From Escherichia ruysiae (lineage in GTDB: Bacteria; Pseudomonadota; Gammaproteobacteria; Enterobacterales; Enterobacteriaceae), in the NCBI RefSeq assembly GCF_902498915.1, contig NZ_CABVLQ010000001.1: DNA of 64,000 nt; one strand, written 5' to 3'. Below are positions 18,543 through 28,150 of this stretch, piece by piece. Position 1 is the stretch's first letter; each line of letters starts with the position of its first letter. The position numbers were made by a program, and so were the translations under genes. The notes beneath the pieces were generated by a model. It saw only the letters and a program-made list of their open reading frames with translations. It was not told where the DNA came from and searched no databases.

Positions 18543-19058
18543 TTACAGTAGCAGATAGCCTTCATGGCGCAATAACCACTCTTTTCGCTGCACTCCGCCT
18601 GCATATCCTGTCATCGTGCCGTTTCGTCCAATAACCCGGTGGCAAGGGACGACGATGCTGATCGGATTAGAGCCATTTGCTGCGCCAACGGCACGCGCTG
18701 CACCTGGTCGACCCAGATATTCAGCCAGTTGACCGTAATGCATTACCTGCCCGCAGGGGATAGTGCGCAGTGCCTTCCAGACTTCGCGCTGAAATGGCGT
18801 GCCTCCCGTGGCGGTAGGAAGCGTATCAATAATGCTAAGATTCCCGGCGAAATAGTCACGAAGCTTGTCGCTTAAACCACCTGGGTTGGTGGCAGAAATG
18901 CGCTTATAACCTTCTTTGCGATAATGGATGTCCAGCAGCTGCACCATGCGTTCGCTGTACTCTTCCCATTCAACCGCCCGCAGACGAAATTGTTCATCGC
19001 AGATCACCCACAGCGTTCCCAGTGGCGTGGCAATTTTTTCTTCAAGTAATCTCAGCAT
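18543..19058 (-). CDS. ogt: O6-methylguanine-DNA methyltransferase Ogt
   Basis: Suicide repair enzyme (171 aa) that takes alkyl groups from O6-methylguanine and O4-methylthymine onto its active Cys, here in IVVPCHRVIGRNG. The HTH region GTPFQREVWKALRTIPCGQ is conserved. MLRLLEEKI is used as the start because it matches the family length; an upstream GTG reading adds 31 unsupported residues. Confidence 0.97.
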   Translation of the reverse strand: MLRLLEEKIATPLGTLWVICDEQFRLRAVEWEEYSERMVQLLDIHYRKEGYKRISATNPGGLSDKLRDYFAGNLSIIDTLPTATGGTPFQREVWKALRTIPCGQVMHYGQLAEYLGRPGAARAVGAANGSNPISIVVPCHRVIGRNGTMTGYAGGVQRKEWLLRHEGYLLL

Positions 19059-19075
19059 CCGTTCTCTCTTAAGGC

Positions 19076-19225
19076 TTAAGACAAACGTGGGTAAATCCCC
19101 GAACCAATAGGCAGACCGATAAGATACCACGCCAGCAACATTAGCAGCCATACCACCAAAAAGATTAAGACTAACAAAGAGTAAGTAGCTGGTTTCGCGT
19201 CTGGTTTGTCGCAGTCTGGTAGCAT
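19076..19225 (-). CDS. Small single-pass membrane protein upstream of ogt
   Basis: A 49-residue reading frame starting MLPDCDKPDAKPATYS with one strong transmembrane helix (LLVLIFLVVWLLMLLAWYL). It ends 18 bases before the ogt start on the same strand, so it could form an operon with ogt. There is no clear Shine-Dalgarno at this ATG; a TTG 14 codons upstream is an alternative. I do not recognise it. The hydrophobic run argues for a real gene, but confidence is moderate. Confidence 0.5.
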   Translation of the reverse strand: MLPDCDKPDAKPATYSLLVLIFLVVWLLMLLAWYLIGLPIGSGIYPRLS

Positions 19226-19595
19226 AAAGCGATTTTTTGATTTTTCAGCCTGAAGAAATGAGGGCAATCCTTCACATGGATCGAGGCTGGAATAATTCCA
19301 GTCAGCGAAATTTTACCGAAGGCGACCTGTTATTTGATTCAGCAGCGTGATAGCCGCCAGGCACCACTGATCTCGTCATTCATCACCCAATCCCGGCGAG
19401 AATGTGGTTATTTACAGAGCTAAAAATGAATAAAAAAATAGAGCCTGTCGACATCCGCCAGACTCTACAGTACACACAGCAGTGCATCCGCGTCTTAAAT
19501 CCGGCCTGGGTTCCTGGTGACCGGTGACAGTGTTATAACGGTTTTGCCCATCTGTTGCCAATTTTCTTCAGTGACAGATTTCACGAAAATATAAG
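19226..19595. other. Intergenic stretch between ogt block and AraC gene
   Basis: About 370 bases without a convincing gene. It contains a short inverted repeat AGAG...CTCT region near 19440-19470 and mixed AT-rich sequence. This is the point where the strain departs from the K-12 order; no inverted repeat or target duplication of an insertion sequence was seen. Confidence 0.5.
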
Positions 19596-20411
19596 TTAAA
19601 TCATTCGTCTCGTGATTGCATAATCATGCATCGCTAATCGACTGGTAAATTTACCGGGCGAGTAACCCGTTCGACGCTTAAACATATTGCCGAACGATTC
19701 GGCTGAGGCATAGCCCAGACGATGGGCAATTTTGGCCAACGAATATCCATCATCAAGAAGCGTTACTGCAGAAATAACGTGCATTTGCTGAACCCAGTGG
19801 CGAAATGTTAATCCCGTTTCTTTAACAAATAAGCGCATGAGTGTACGGCTACTGACGTTAATTTTATCCGCCAGATTATCCAGTGTTGGCAGATACCCTT
19901 GGTTGTTTAGCAAATTCTCACAAAGCTGCTGTAGCCGCTCATCATTTGGCCAGGGGAGTTCAAGTGACATTTTCACCCCCATTTTTATTTCCTGAAGTAT
20001 CAGTGTCTCGAGGGCTGAAAAACGTAACTGTTGTTTATCTGTGGTATTTTGCGACGGTGGAAGTTGGTTAATTGCAATTAGTAATTCCCTTAACAGGGGT
20101 GAAATACCGGTCATGAAGCAAACTTTTCCCAGCGTTTCACTTTCCGCTTCTGAAACCAGTACGGTTTTTAAAAGTACGTTGCCCGTCGCAACAAACTTAT
20201 GCGGCATTTGTGGAGGCAGCCAAAGCGCGCTGCTGGCATGGACTAGCCAGACGCTTTCTCCAGCCCATACACGAACGACGCCTTCAGCCGGGTAAAGCAA
20301 CTGGGCATAGAGATGTTTATGCCAGGGAACTGTGCCTCCATTCAGATGTTCCGAATCCAGTCCGATAATGTGATGCCCTGGTGATGCTTTGGGTTGCAGT
20401 GTGATTGTCAT
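19596..20411 (-). CDS. AraC-family regulator with N-terminal cupin domain
   Basis: 271 aa. Residues 1-90 form a cupin-like sensor (GGTVPWHKHLYAQLLYPAEG) and residues about 165-260 carry two HTH motifs of the AraC/XylS domain (LADKINVSSRTLMRLFVKET; IAHRLGYASAESFGNMFKRR). The layout resembles E. coli NimR/YeaM-type regulators of efflux genes. It is divergent from the adjacent HlyD/MFS efflux genes with about 95 AT-rich bases between, so local control of that pair is likely. Ligand unknown. Confidence 0.88.
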   Translation of the reverse strand: MTITLQPKASPGHHIIGLDSEHLNGGTVPWHKHLYAQLLYPAEGVVRVWAGESVWLVHASSALWLPPQMPHKFVATGNVLLKTVLVSEAESETLGKVCFMTGISPLLRELLIAINQLPPSQNTTDKQQLRFSALETLILQEIKMGVKMSLELPWPNDERLQQLCENLLNNQGYLPTLDNLADKINVSSRTLMRLFVKETGLTFRHWVQQMHVISAVTLLDDGYSLAKIAHRLGYASAESFGNMFKRRTGYSPGKFTSRLAMHDYAITRRMI

Positions 20412-20507
20412 TTACAGTAGGTATTTTGTCAGAAATCATCAAATAAGCCATGTTAAATTTTAAATATGACGTATGCAAGTTTCCGGATATATACGGTGTA
20501 AAGAGTG

Positions 20508-21536
20508 ATGATAATTTCTAAAAAACAGCTTATTGGGGTGGTTGCGATCGGTATTCTTTTGGCTGGCGTTGTCTTTTTTATCTGGTGGGTAAGCAAAGGA
20601 AGATTTATACAGACGACGGATGATGCTTACATTGGTGGTAATATCACCACGGTGGCAAGTAAAGTTTCTGGTTATATTTCTGCTATAGAGGTGCTCGATA
20701 ATCAGAGCGTAAAAAAAGGCGATATTATCCTGCGTCTCGATGATCGGGATTATCGTGCAAATGTCGCCAGGCTTGAGGCAAAAATAAAAAGTAGCAAAGC
20801 CAATCTCGAAAGTATTCAAGCCACTATTGCGATGCAGCAGTCGATAATTCAAAGTGCCAGTGAAACATGGCAGGCAGTAAAACATGAGGCGCAAAAGCGC
20901 CTGCGAGATACTGAACGTTATGAAAAACTCGCACAATCAGCGGCAATATCGCAACAAATTATTGATAACGCCAGGTTTGACTACCAGCAGGCCGCAGCAA
21001 AGGAGCGCAAAGCCGCGAACGATTTCCTGGTGGAGAAGCAACGGCTGGCGGTTTTATCTGCTCAGGAAGAAAATGCACGTGCGAGTATCGAAGAAGTTCA
21101 GGCCGCTCTGACTCAGGCACTACTGGATCTGGAATATACCCTTGTTCGTGCGCCGATTGATGGCATTGTCGCAAACCGCAGCGCCCATACAGGCAGTTGG
21201 GTGGAGGGCGGCACATCGTTAGTTTCACTAGTACCAGTCAGTGAGTTGTGGGTTGATGCAAATTTTAAAGAAAACCAAATAGCGGGAATGAAGCCTGGAA
21301 TGAAGGCTGAGATCCGCGCAGATGTGCTCAAAGGGAAAGTGTTCAAGGGCTATGTTGAGAGTCTCGCCCCAGCGACAGGTGCCAGTTTCAGTTTGATCCC
21401 GATAGAAAATGCCACCGGAAATTTTACCAAAATTGTCCAGCGTGTTCCGGTACGGATTGCCTTTGACAGGCCAACAGAATTAAAGCAACTCCTTCGTCCG
21501 GGGCTGTCAGTCACTGTTAGTATTGATGAAAAATGA
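20508..21536 (+). CDS. EmrA/HlyD-family membrane fusion protein
   Basis: Periplasmic adaptor (342 aa) of a tripartite drug efflux pump. One N-terminal membrane anchor (about residues 8-28) is followed by a biotinyl-lipoyl half-motif (TTDDAYIGGNITTVASKVSG), a long alpha-helical hairpin (about 90-200), the second lipoyl half (VRAPIDGIVANRSAHTGSWV) and a beta-barrel region. AAAGAG precedes a GTG and this ATG one codon later. Its stop overlaps the MFS start, so the pair is translationally coupled. Similar to EmrA but not identical to EmrA or EmrK. Confidence 0.88.
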   Translation: MIISKKQLIGVVAIGILLAGVVFFIWWVSKGRFIQTTDDAYIGGNITTVASKVSGYISAIEVLDNQSVKKGDIILRLDDRDYRANVARLEAKIKSSKANLESIQATIAMQQSIIQSASETWQAVKHEAQKRLRDTERYEKLAQSAAISQQIIDNARFDYQQAAAKERKAANDFLVEKQRLAVLSAQEENARASIEEVQAALTQALLDLEYTLVRAPIDGIVANRSAHTGSWVEGGTSLVSLVPVSELWVDANFKENQIAGMKPGMKAEIRADVLKGKVFKGYVESLAPATGASFSLIPIENATGNFTKIVQRVPVRIAFDRPTELKQLLRPGLSVTVSIDEK

Positions 21537-23056
21537 TGATGGGGATGGCTATGCGTAAACATATTGCCTTCGCCAGTATGTGTATTGGGTTATTTATTGC
21601 TCAGCTTGATATTCAAATTGTTTCGTCATCCCTAAATGAAATAGGTGGTGATCTGTCCGCAGGTAAAGACGAAATGGCCTGGCTTCAGACCAGCTATTTA
21701 ATTGCTGAGATTATTATTATTCCGCTCTCTGGGTGGCTGTCACGGGTATTTTCCACTCGTTGGCTTTTTACGCTATCTGCGGGAATATTTACTTTAATGA
21801 GTATCGCTTGTGGTCTTGCATGGAATATTCAGAGCATGATTTTGTTTCGTGCTTTACAGGGAGCTGCTGGCGCATCCATGATCCCTTTAGTTTTCACGAC
21901 GGCATTTATTTATTACCAGGGCAAAGAGTTGGGGTTGGCTGCTGCGGTAGTCAGTGCGCTGGCCTCATTGTCACCGACGCTAGGGCCAACTCTGGGGGGC
22001 TGGATCACTGATAACCTCGACTGGCGATGGCTATTTTATATCAATATATTACCGGGCATATATTTAGTTTTGAGTATTCCTTTTCTGGTTAATTTTGATA
22101 AACCTGATCTCTCTTTACTGAAAGTTGCTGATTATCCTGGTATTATCCTGTTGGCTCTGACACTAGGATGTCTGGAATATACCCTTGAAGAAGGAGCGCG
22201 CTGGGGATGGTTGAATGACAATACTATTTTGCTGACATCAGTTCTGGCATTGGTGAGTTTTACTTTATTTGCTGCGCGTACACTTACAATATCCAATCCG
22301 ATCATGGATCTTCATGCTTTTAAGGATAAAAATTTTACGCTGGGATGTTTTTTTTCTTTTTCTGGAGGAGTTGGGATATTCTCTACTGTATATTTAATAC
22401 CTGTATTTTTGGGGCGGGTTCGCGGATTAAATGCCGAAGAGATAGGTTTTGCCGTTTGCACAACAGGTATCTTCCAGTTACTTTCTGTTCCCTTTTACTT
22501 CTGGTTAACTAAAAAAATAAATCTGCGATGGCTGTTGATGGCGGGGCTGGGGGGATTTGTGTTTTCAATGTATCTTTTTACCCCTATAACCCACGAATGG
22601 GGATGGCAGGAGTTACTGTTTCCACAGGCCATCAGAGGGATTTCGCAGCAGTTTGCGATGGCTCCCATCGTAACATTAACGCTGGGAAGAATTCCCAAAG
22701 AACGGCTGAAGTTAGCCTCAGGTGTATTTAATTTAACACGTAATCTTGGGGGCGCGATTGGTATTGCCCTGTGTGGCACTATTCTCAATAACCGAACTAA
22801 TTTTCATTTTTTGAGAATGGGTGAAAAAATGGTTTCTGTTCCCCATACGGTGAATGACTTCATTTCCAGAAGTGCTTTATTTTTTAATCGCAGTGGAAGT
22901 GACCAGACATCGGAAATACTGGCTTCAACCAAATTGTTGAGTCAATTGATGTTGCGGGAGGCACAAACTATGGCATTTTCGGATACCTTTCTGCTAATCA
23001 GTGGTCTGTTACTCATCGCATTTATGTTGACTCCTGCGATGAACAAATCACCCTGA
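21533..23056 (+). CDS. EmrB-like DHA2 family multidrug efflux MFS transporter
   Basis: About 507 aa with 14 predicted membrane helices, DHA2 (EmrB/QacA) subfamily of drug:H+ antiporters. Motif C-like GPTLGGWITDNLDWRWLFYI and the motif A-like loop (GWLSRVFSTRW) are visible. Overlaps the adaptor gene by four bases (ATGA); MRKHIAF six codons on is an alternative start with a better preceding GGGG. With an outer-membrane partner such as TolC it would form an export pump. Substrate unknown. Confidence 0.88.
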   Translation: MMMGMAMRKHIAFASMCIGLFIAQLDIQIVSSSLNEIGGDLSAGKDEMAWLQTSYLIAEIIIIPLSGWLSRVFSTRWLFTLSAGIFTLMSIACGLAWNIQSMILFRALQGAAGASMIPLVFTTAFIYYQGKELGLAAAVVSALASLSPTLGPTLGGWITDNLDWRWLFYINILPGIYLVLSIPFLVNFDKPDLSLLKVADYPGIILLALTLGCLEYTLEEGARWGWLNDNTILLTSVLALVSFTLFAARTLTISNPIMDLHAFKDKNFTLGCFFSFSGGVGIFSTVYLIPVFLGRVRGLNAEEIGFAVCTTGIFQLLSVPFYFWLTKKINLRWLLMAGLGGFVFSMYLFTPITHEWGWQELLFPQAIRGISQQFAMAPIVTLTLGRIPKERLKLASGVFNLTRNLGGAIGIALCGTILNNRTNFHFLRMGEKMVSVPHTVNDFISRSALFFNRSGSDQTSEILASTKLLSQLMLREAQTMAFSDTFLLISGLLLIAFMLTPAMNKSP

Positions 23057-23229
23057 TCGGATGCCTGTGCTGAATTAAACCCGGTCTAAACTGTTCGATA
23101 CTGTCACCAGGCTAGTATAAAATGCCCCGCCAGTGCAGACACCAGCAGGTATGGAGCAAAGTATTGTTTCAATCTGTGAAGTGAACGATGCCGCAAATAT
23201 CAGATGTGTGAAGGTGCATAGGAGGTTAC

Positions 23230-23793
23230 ATGAACCTTGACGACAAATCGCTGTTTCTTGACGCCATGGAAGATGTCCAGCCACTGAAGCGCGCTACAGA
23301 TGTCCACTGGCATCCAACGCGTAACCAACGTGCGCCGCAGCGTATCGACACGCTGCAACTTGATAATTTCCTTACTACTGGATTTCTCGACATCATCCCG
23401 CGAAGCCAGCCGCTGGAGTTTCGGCGAGAAGGGCTGCAACATGGGGTGCTGGATAAGTTACGCAGCGGTAAATATCCGCAGCAGGCCAGCCTGAATCTTC
23501 TACGTCAGCCGGTGGAAGAGTGCCGCAAAATGGTGTTCATTTTTATTCAACAGGCATTGGCGGATGGTTTACGTAACGTGCTGATTATTCATGGCAAAGG
23601 GCGGGACGATAAATCGCACGCCAACATTGTTCGCAGCTATGTGGCGCGCTGGCTGACTGAATTTGATGATGTCCAGGCATATTGTACCGCGCTACCGCAT
23701 CATGGCGGCAGCGGGGCGTGTTACGTCGCACTCCGTAAAACGGCGCAGGCGAAGCAGGAAAACTGGGAGCGCCACGCTAAACGCAGCCGTTGA
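23230..23793 (+). CDS. smrA: Smr-domain DNA endonuclease SmrA (YdaL)
   Basis: 187-aa protein of the small MutS-related family. The Smr domain occupies about residues 88-170: LRNVLIIHGKGRDDKSHANI with the HGKG motif, and ALPHHGGSGACYVAL with the GG-turn. SmrA has DNA-nicking activity in vitro. SD AGGAGGT is 5 bases before ATG. Same length and neighbours (dgcM, zntB) as K-12 ydaL. Confidence 0.95.
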   Translation: MNLDDKSLFLDAMEDVQPLKRATDVHWHPTRNQRAPQRIDTLQLDNFLTTGFLDIIPRSQPLEFRREGLQHGVLDKLRSGKYPQQASLNLLRQPVEECRKMVFIFIQQALADGLRNVLIIHGKGRDDKSHANIVRSYVARWLTEFDDVQAYCTALPHHGGSGACYVALRKTAQAKQENWERHAKRSR

Positions 23794-23813
23794 TCACGGG
23801 ACGCTTCCGTGGC

Positions 23814-25046
23814 TTATGCTGCCAGCACGCGGTTGCGTCCATCATTTTTTGCCCGATACAACGCATCATCGACCCGTTTAAACAGTTCATCGATACTTTC
23901 ATTTCCTTCGTGATGCGCCACGCCAATACTGACGGTGAAGCGCGGCAAGCCCGAAATGCTCACTTTTGCCACGCTCAAGCGGATCGTTTCAGCCAAGGAA
24001 AGTGCAGTATCCAGAGGGGTTCTGGGCAATAATAAGACGAACTCTTCACCACCCCAGCGAAACACCAAATCGCCTTTGCGGGCGCTGCTTTCGAGTGTAC
24101 GGGCAAGCGTGCATAACACTTCATCCCCTTTCTGATGACCGTATAAGTCATTGATATGTTTAAAACGATCGGTGTCGATGAGCAACAAACTGTAGTCCTG
24201 AGCGATTGCCAGGTGCTGCATCTGTCCTGGGTCAGTTATGTGGTAAAACTGTCGACGGTTAAGTAACCCCGTTAGCGCATCATGGTGGGCAGCATGTTCC
24301 AGCTGTTCCTCCAGCCGTTTTTGCTCAGTAATATCATGTACGATACATAACATTAACCTGTCACCGTAAATCTCAATTGGCCCAGCATAAGTTTGTACGT
24401 GTCGAACGGAACCATCTGCCAGTTTATGGACAAAATTGAGGGGTTTATGCCCGCCGGGCAAACGTGAAATTTCATGCATGACAGGCATAACGCGACGCCC
24501 AAGCATATTAATTTCCCAGGTGTGTTTCTGACACATTGTTTCATTGTTATAGCCATAGAAATTAAGCGCGGCCAGATTAGCATCGACGATTTGGCCATCA
24601 CGCGAGGGATCTATCAACAACATTGGCGCGGAGTTAGTCAGAAAAAAACGAGCATAAAACCCTTGTTTTTTACGTTGATAATTCGCTGAACGGCTGGCCT
24701 TTAAACCCAGAGTTGCGGGTGTTTCCATTCCTTCAAATATAATGACTTTTCCAGTGTCACTAATCTCGTTGAGGGTCAACCGACAGCTTAATGCTGTATC
24801 TTCACCATTACGCTGGACAGTGAGGATTTCTACAATATCAAGCTGGTTATGCAGGTCTGTCAGGTATTTTGGCAGTTCGTTTTGCGAGGAGATGGAATAG
24901 AGCCCGGTACGTAGCTGACTAAAAGTGCGTTCTTGCATCAACAGTCGCGCAGCACTATTGGCATAAATTAATTTTTCCTCGAAAGGGGAAACGATCCAGA
25001 CAGGACTTGTTAATAAGTCCAGAGTATTGAAGTTGTGCGTAGTCAT
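23814..25046 (-). CDS. dgcM: Diguanylate cyclase DgcM (YdaM)
   Basis: PAS-GGDEF protein (410 aa from MTTHNFNTLD) that makes c-di-GMP and, with PdeR and MlrA, switches on csgD and curli in K-12. PAS-type sensor regions span about 1-250 (LLIDPSRDGQIVDANLAALN), and the GGDEF domain lies at 255-410 with the active site RWGGEEFVLL. A start nine codons upstream is possible. Faces smrA tail-to-tail. Confidence 0.95.
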   Translation of the reverse strand: MTTHNFNTLDLLTSPVWIVSPFEEKLIYANSAARLLMQERTFSQLRTGLYSISSQNELPKYLTDLHNQLDIVEILTVQRNGEDTALSCRLTLNEISDTGKVIIFEGMETPATLGLKASRSANYQRKKQGFYARFFLTNSAPMLLIDPSRDGQIVDANLAALNFYGYNNETMCQKHTWEINMLGRRVMPVMHEISRLPGGHKPLNFVHKLADGSVRHVQTYAGPIEIYGDRLMLCIVHDITEQKRLEEQLEHAAHHDALTGLLNRRQFYHITDPGQMQHLAIAQDYSLLLIDTDRFKHINDLYGHQKGDEVLCTLARTLESSARKGDLVFRWGGEEFVLLLPRTPLDTALSLAETIRLSVAKVSISGLPRFTVSIGVAHHEGNESIDELFKRVDDALYRAKNDGRNRVLAA

Positions 25047-25303
25047 TGAAATCCCGTTATTTTTATCAATCATTTGTTACTACCTGATCGCAAAAATGCC
25101 ACGACAAATGATCAGATAATTCTGATAATGATAGACGCTATTTAACGCTTTACACGTTTTCAAATCAGGAAAAGTATTTTGCTTTCTGTATTTAATTTTG
25201 ACAGGATTTTATTAATCATTTCAGGGTAATGGGGTGATGAGATTTTGCGTAACATGACCAGAAGACTAGACTACAAAATAATCCGTTGATGATGGAGGCA
25301 ACT

Positions 25304-26287
25304 GTGGAAGTGATTAAGGGAGCGGACGTAAATGTCCCGGATGCAGTATTTGCCTGGATTCTGGATGGCAAAGGTGGCGTTAAACCGCTGGAAAATACAG
25401 ATGAGATAGATGAAGCGCATCCTTGCTGGCTCCACCTCAATTATGTGCACCATGACAGCGCCCAGTGGCTGGCGACGACACCACTGCTGCCAAATAATGT
25501 GCGCGATGCGCTGGCGGGAGAAAGTACACGGCCCAGAGTCAGTCGTCTTGGCGAAGGGACGCTGATTACTTTGCGCTGCATTAATGGCAGTACTGATGAA
25601 CGTCCCGACCAGTTGGTGGCCATGCGTGTTTATATGGACGGACGGTTAATTGTCTCGACCCGACAACGTAAAGTGTTGGCGTTGGATGATGTGGTTAGCG
25701 ATCTGGAAGAGGGCACTGGTCCGACCGATTGCGGCGGCTGGTTGGTGGATGTTTGTGATGCGTTGACCGATCATTCCAGTGAGTTTATAGAACAACTGCA
25801 CGATAAAATTATCGACCTGGAAGATAATCTACTCGATCAACAAATTCCTCCGCGCGGTTTCCTGGCGCTACTGCGTAAACAATTAATTGTTATGCGTCGC
25901 TATATGGCGCCTCAACGTGATGTTTATGCTCGTCTTGCCAGTGAGCGCCTGCCGTGGATGAATGACGACCAGCGCCGCCGAATGCAGGATATTGCCGATC
26001 GTCTCGGACGTGGTCTGGATGAGATTGACGCTTGTATTGCCCGAACTGGCGTGATGGCGGATGAAATCGCCCAGGTCATGCAGGAAAACTTAGCGCGTCG
26101 CACGTATACGATGTCCTTGATGGCAATGGTCTTTTTACCCAGTACGTTTTTAACGGGATTATTTGGTGTCAACCTTGGTGGTATTCCTGGCGGGGGATGG
26201 CAATTCGGTTTTTCGCTTTTTTGTATTCTGTTAGTTGTTCTTATTGGTGGTGTTGCTTTATGGTTGCATCGTAGTAAATGGTTGTAA
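25304..26287 (+). CDS. zntB: Zinc transporter ZntB (CorA family)
   Basis: 327 aa from a GTG start; GGAGG stands 6 bases upstream of it, and this start matches the K-12 protein, while ATGs 3-6 codons upstream overlap that SD. CorA-like architecture: large cytoplasmic domain with a long helix, then two C-terminal transmembrane helices with the pore motif GVN (in LTGLFGVNLGG). ZntB moves Zn2+ with a proton gradient. Confidence 0.95.
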   Translation: MEVIKGADVNVPDAVFAWILDGKGGVKPLENTDEIDEAHPCWLHLNYVHHDSAQWLATTPLLPNNVRDALAGESTRPRVSRLGEGTLITLRCINGSTDERPDQLVAMRVYMDGRLIVSTRQRKVLALDDVVSDLEEGTGPTDCGGWLVDVCDALTDHSSEFIEQLHDKIIDLEDNLLDQQIPPRGFLALLRKQLIVMRRYMAPQRDVYARLASERLPWMNDDQRRRMQDIADRLGRGLDEIDACIARTGVMADEIAQVMQENLARRTYTMSLMAMVFLPSTFLTGLFGVNLGGIPGGGWQFGFSLFCILLVVLIGGVALWLHRSKWL

Positions 26288-26333
26288 CAAAAGAAAATTT
26301 GTCTACTTCCTGTATACAAAAACGCCGTAAAGT

Positions 26334-26347
26334 TTGAGCGAAGTCAA
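26334..26347. promoter_or_regulatory. FNR box of fnrS
   Basis: TTGAGCGAAGTCAA, centred about 42 bases before the FnrS 5' end, the position of a class-II FNR activation site. fnrS is known to be induced anaerobically by FNR. Confidence 0.85.
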
Positions 26348-26382
26348 TAAACTCTCTACCCATTCAGGGCAATATCTTCCTC

Positions 26383-26504
26383 GCAGGTGAATGCAACGTC
26401 AAGCGATGGGCGTTGCGCTCCATATTGTCTTACTTCCTTTTTTGAATTACTGCATAGCACAATTGATTCGTACGACGCCGACTTAGATGAGTCGGCTTTT
26501 TTTT
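26383..26504 (+). ncRNA. fnrS: FnrS, anaerobically induced Hfq-dependent small RNA
   Basis: The RNA starting GCAGGTGAATGCAACGTCAA and ending with the hairpin GCCGACTTAGATGAGTCGGC plus eight T is the FnrS sequence as I remember it, 122 nt long. It represses aerobic-metabolism mRNAs (sodB, maeA, cydD and others) by base pairing. Located between zntB and dbpA as in K-12. The terminator loop differs slightly from my memory of K-12. Confidence 0.93.
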
Positions 26505-26561
26505 GCCTGTTATTTGTCAGCGTCTACCCTTTAAGAGTCCACCCAATGACCGGAGGGAAAT

Positions 26562-26735
26562 ATGACGACACTCATTTATTTGCAAATTCCTGTCCCTGAA
26601 CCGATTCCTGGCGATCCCATTCCTGTGCCTGATCCGATTCCTCGTCCGCAACCTATGCCCGACCCGCCGCCAGATGAAGAACCGATTAAATTGTCGCATC
26701 GTGAGCGTAGATCTGCGAGGATACGCGCCTGCTAA
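26562..26735 (+). CDS. ynaL: Proline-rich small protein YnaL
   Basis: 57 aa, SD GGAGG 6 bases before ATG. The centre is a degenerate PxP repeat (PVPEPIPGDPIPVPDPIP...) followed by a basic C-terminus (SHRERRSARIRAC). Matches K-12 ynaL in sequence and in position between fnrS and dbpA. No enzymatic motif; function unknown. Confidence 0.85.
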   Translation: MTTLIYLQIPVPEPIPGDPIPVPDPIPRPQPMPDPPPDEEPIKLSHRERRSARIRAC

Positions 26736-26764
26736 TTTTGCGTCGATGACCACGAGAATAGATT

Positions 26765-28138
26765 GTGACCGCTTTTTCTACCCTGAACGTTTTGCCTCCC
26801 GCCCAGCTCACTAACCTTAATGAGTTGGGTTATTTAACCATGACACCGGTACAGGCCGCCGCGCTTCCGGCGATCCTTGCCGGAAAAGACGTTCGCGTGC
26901 AGGCGAAAACCGGCAGCGGCAAAACGGCGGCATTTGGCCTCGGGTTGTTACAGCAAATTGATGCGTCGCTGTTTCAGACCCAGGCTTTAGTACTGTGTCC
27001 TACGCGTGAGCTGGCGGATCAGGTTGCCGGGGAGTTACGTCGGTTGGCGCGTTTTCTGCCGAATACCAAAATTTTGACCTTGTGCGGTGGTCAACCGTTC
27101 GGTATGCAGCGTGATTCGCTGCAACATGCGCCGCATATTATCGTGGCAACGCCGGGTCGTTTGCTGGATCACCTGCAAAAAGGCACGGTATCGTTGGATG
27201 CGTTGAATACGCTGGTGATGGATGAAGCCGACCGCATGTTGGATATGGGATTTAGTGATGCCATTGATGAGGTGATCCGTTTTGCACCGGTTTCTCGTCA
27301 GACGCTTTTGTTTTCGGCGACCTGGCCAGATGCAATTGCCGCGATTAGCGGTCGTGTTCAACGCGATCCTTTGGCGATTGAAATTGACTCAACAGATGCT
27401 CTGCCACCCATTGAACAACAATTTTATGAGACATCCAGCAAAGGCAAAATTCCGCTGTTGCAACGGTTATTAAGTTTGCATCAGCCATCCTCTTGCGTGG
27501 TGTTTTGCAATACCAAAAAAGATTGTCAGGCTGTGTGTGACGCGCTTAATGAAGTAGGGCAAAGTGCATTGTCGTTACATGGCGACCTGGAGCAACGTGA
27601 TCGCGATCAGACCCTGGTACGTTTTGCTAACGGTAGCGCCCGCGTGCTGGTAGCGACCGATGTCGCAGCGCGCGGTCTGGATATCAAATCTCTTGAACTG
27701 GTAGTGAACTTTGAGCTGGCGTGGGATCCCGAAGTTCATGTACATCGCATCGGGCGTACAGCGCGTGCAGGAAATAGCGGACTGGCGATCAGTTTCTGTG
27801 CCCCGGAAGAAGCACAGCGCGCCAATATCATTTCTGACATGTTGCAGATAAAACTTAACTGGCAAACGCCGCCAGCCAGTAGTTCCATTGTGCCGCTGGA
27901 AGCAGAGATGGCGACGTTGTGCATTGATGGCGGGAAAAAAGCCAAAATGCGACCGGGTGATGTGTTAGGTGCGTTGACGGGCGATATTGGTCTTGATGGC
28001 GCAGATATTGGCAAAATCACTGTGCATCCGGCGCATGTTTATGTCGCAGTGCGTCAGGGTGTTGCCCATAAGGCATGGAAGCAGTTACAGGGCGGGAAGA
28101 TTAAAGGGAAAACGTGCCGGGTGCGGTTATTAAAATAA
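26765..28138 (+). CDS. dbpA: ATP-dependent RNA helicase DbpA
   Basis: DEAD-box helicase (457 aa, GTG start) needed for 50S subunit maturation; it is activated by hairpin 92 of 23S rRNA. Motifs in order: Q motif region, Walker A AKTGSGKT, PTRELA, VMDEADRML, SAT, VATDVAARGLD, HRIGRTAR. The C-terminal RNA-binding domain (about 385-457) contains the DIGLDGADIGKI segment that gives rRNA specificity. Confidence 0.98.
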   Translation: MTAFSTLNVLPPAQLTNLNELGYLTMTPVQAAALPAILAGKDVRVQAKTGSGKTAAFGLGLLQQIDASLFQTQALVLCPTRELADQVAGELRRLARFLPNTKILTLCGGQPFGMQRDSLQHAPHIIVATPGRLLDHLQKGTVSLDALNTLVMDEADRMLDMGFSDAIDEVIRFAPVSRQTLLFSATWPDAIAAISGRVQRDPLAIEIDSTDALPPIEQQFYETSSKGKIPLLQRLLSLHQPSSCVVFCNTKKDCQAVCDALNEVGQSALSLHGDLEQRDRDQTLVRFANGSARVLVATDVAARGLDIKSLELVVNFELAWDPEVHVHRIGRTARAGNSGLAISFCAPEEAQRANIISDMLQIKLNWQTPPASSSIVPLEAEMATLCIDGGKKAKMRPGDVLGALTGDIGLDGADIGKITVHPAHVYVAVRQGVAHKAWKQLQGGKIKGKTCRVRLLK

Positions 28139-28150
28139 TGAAATGTTGTA

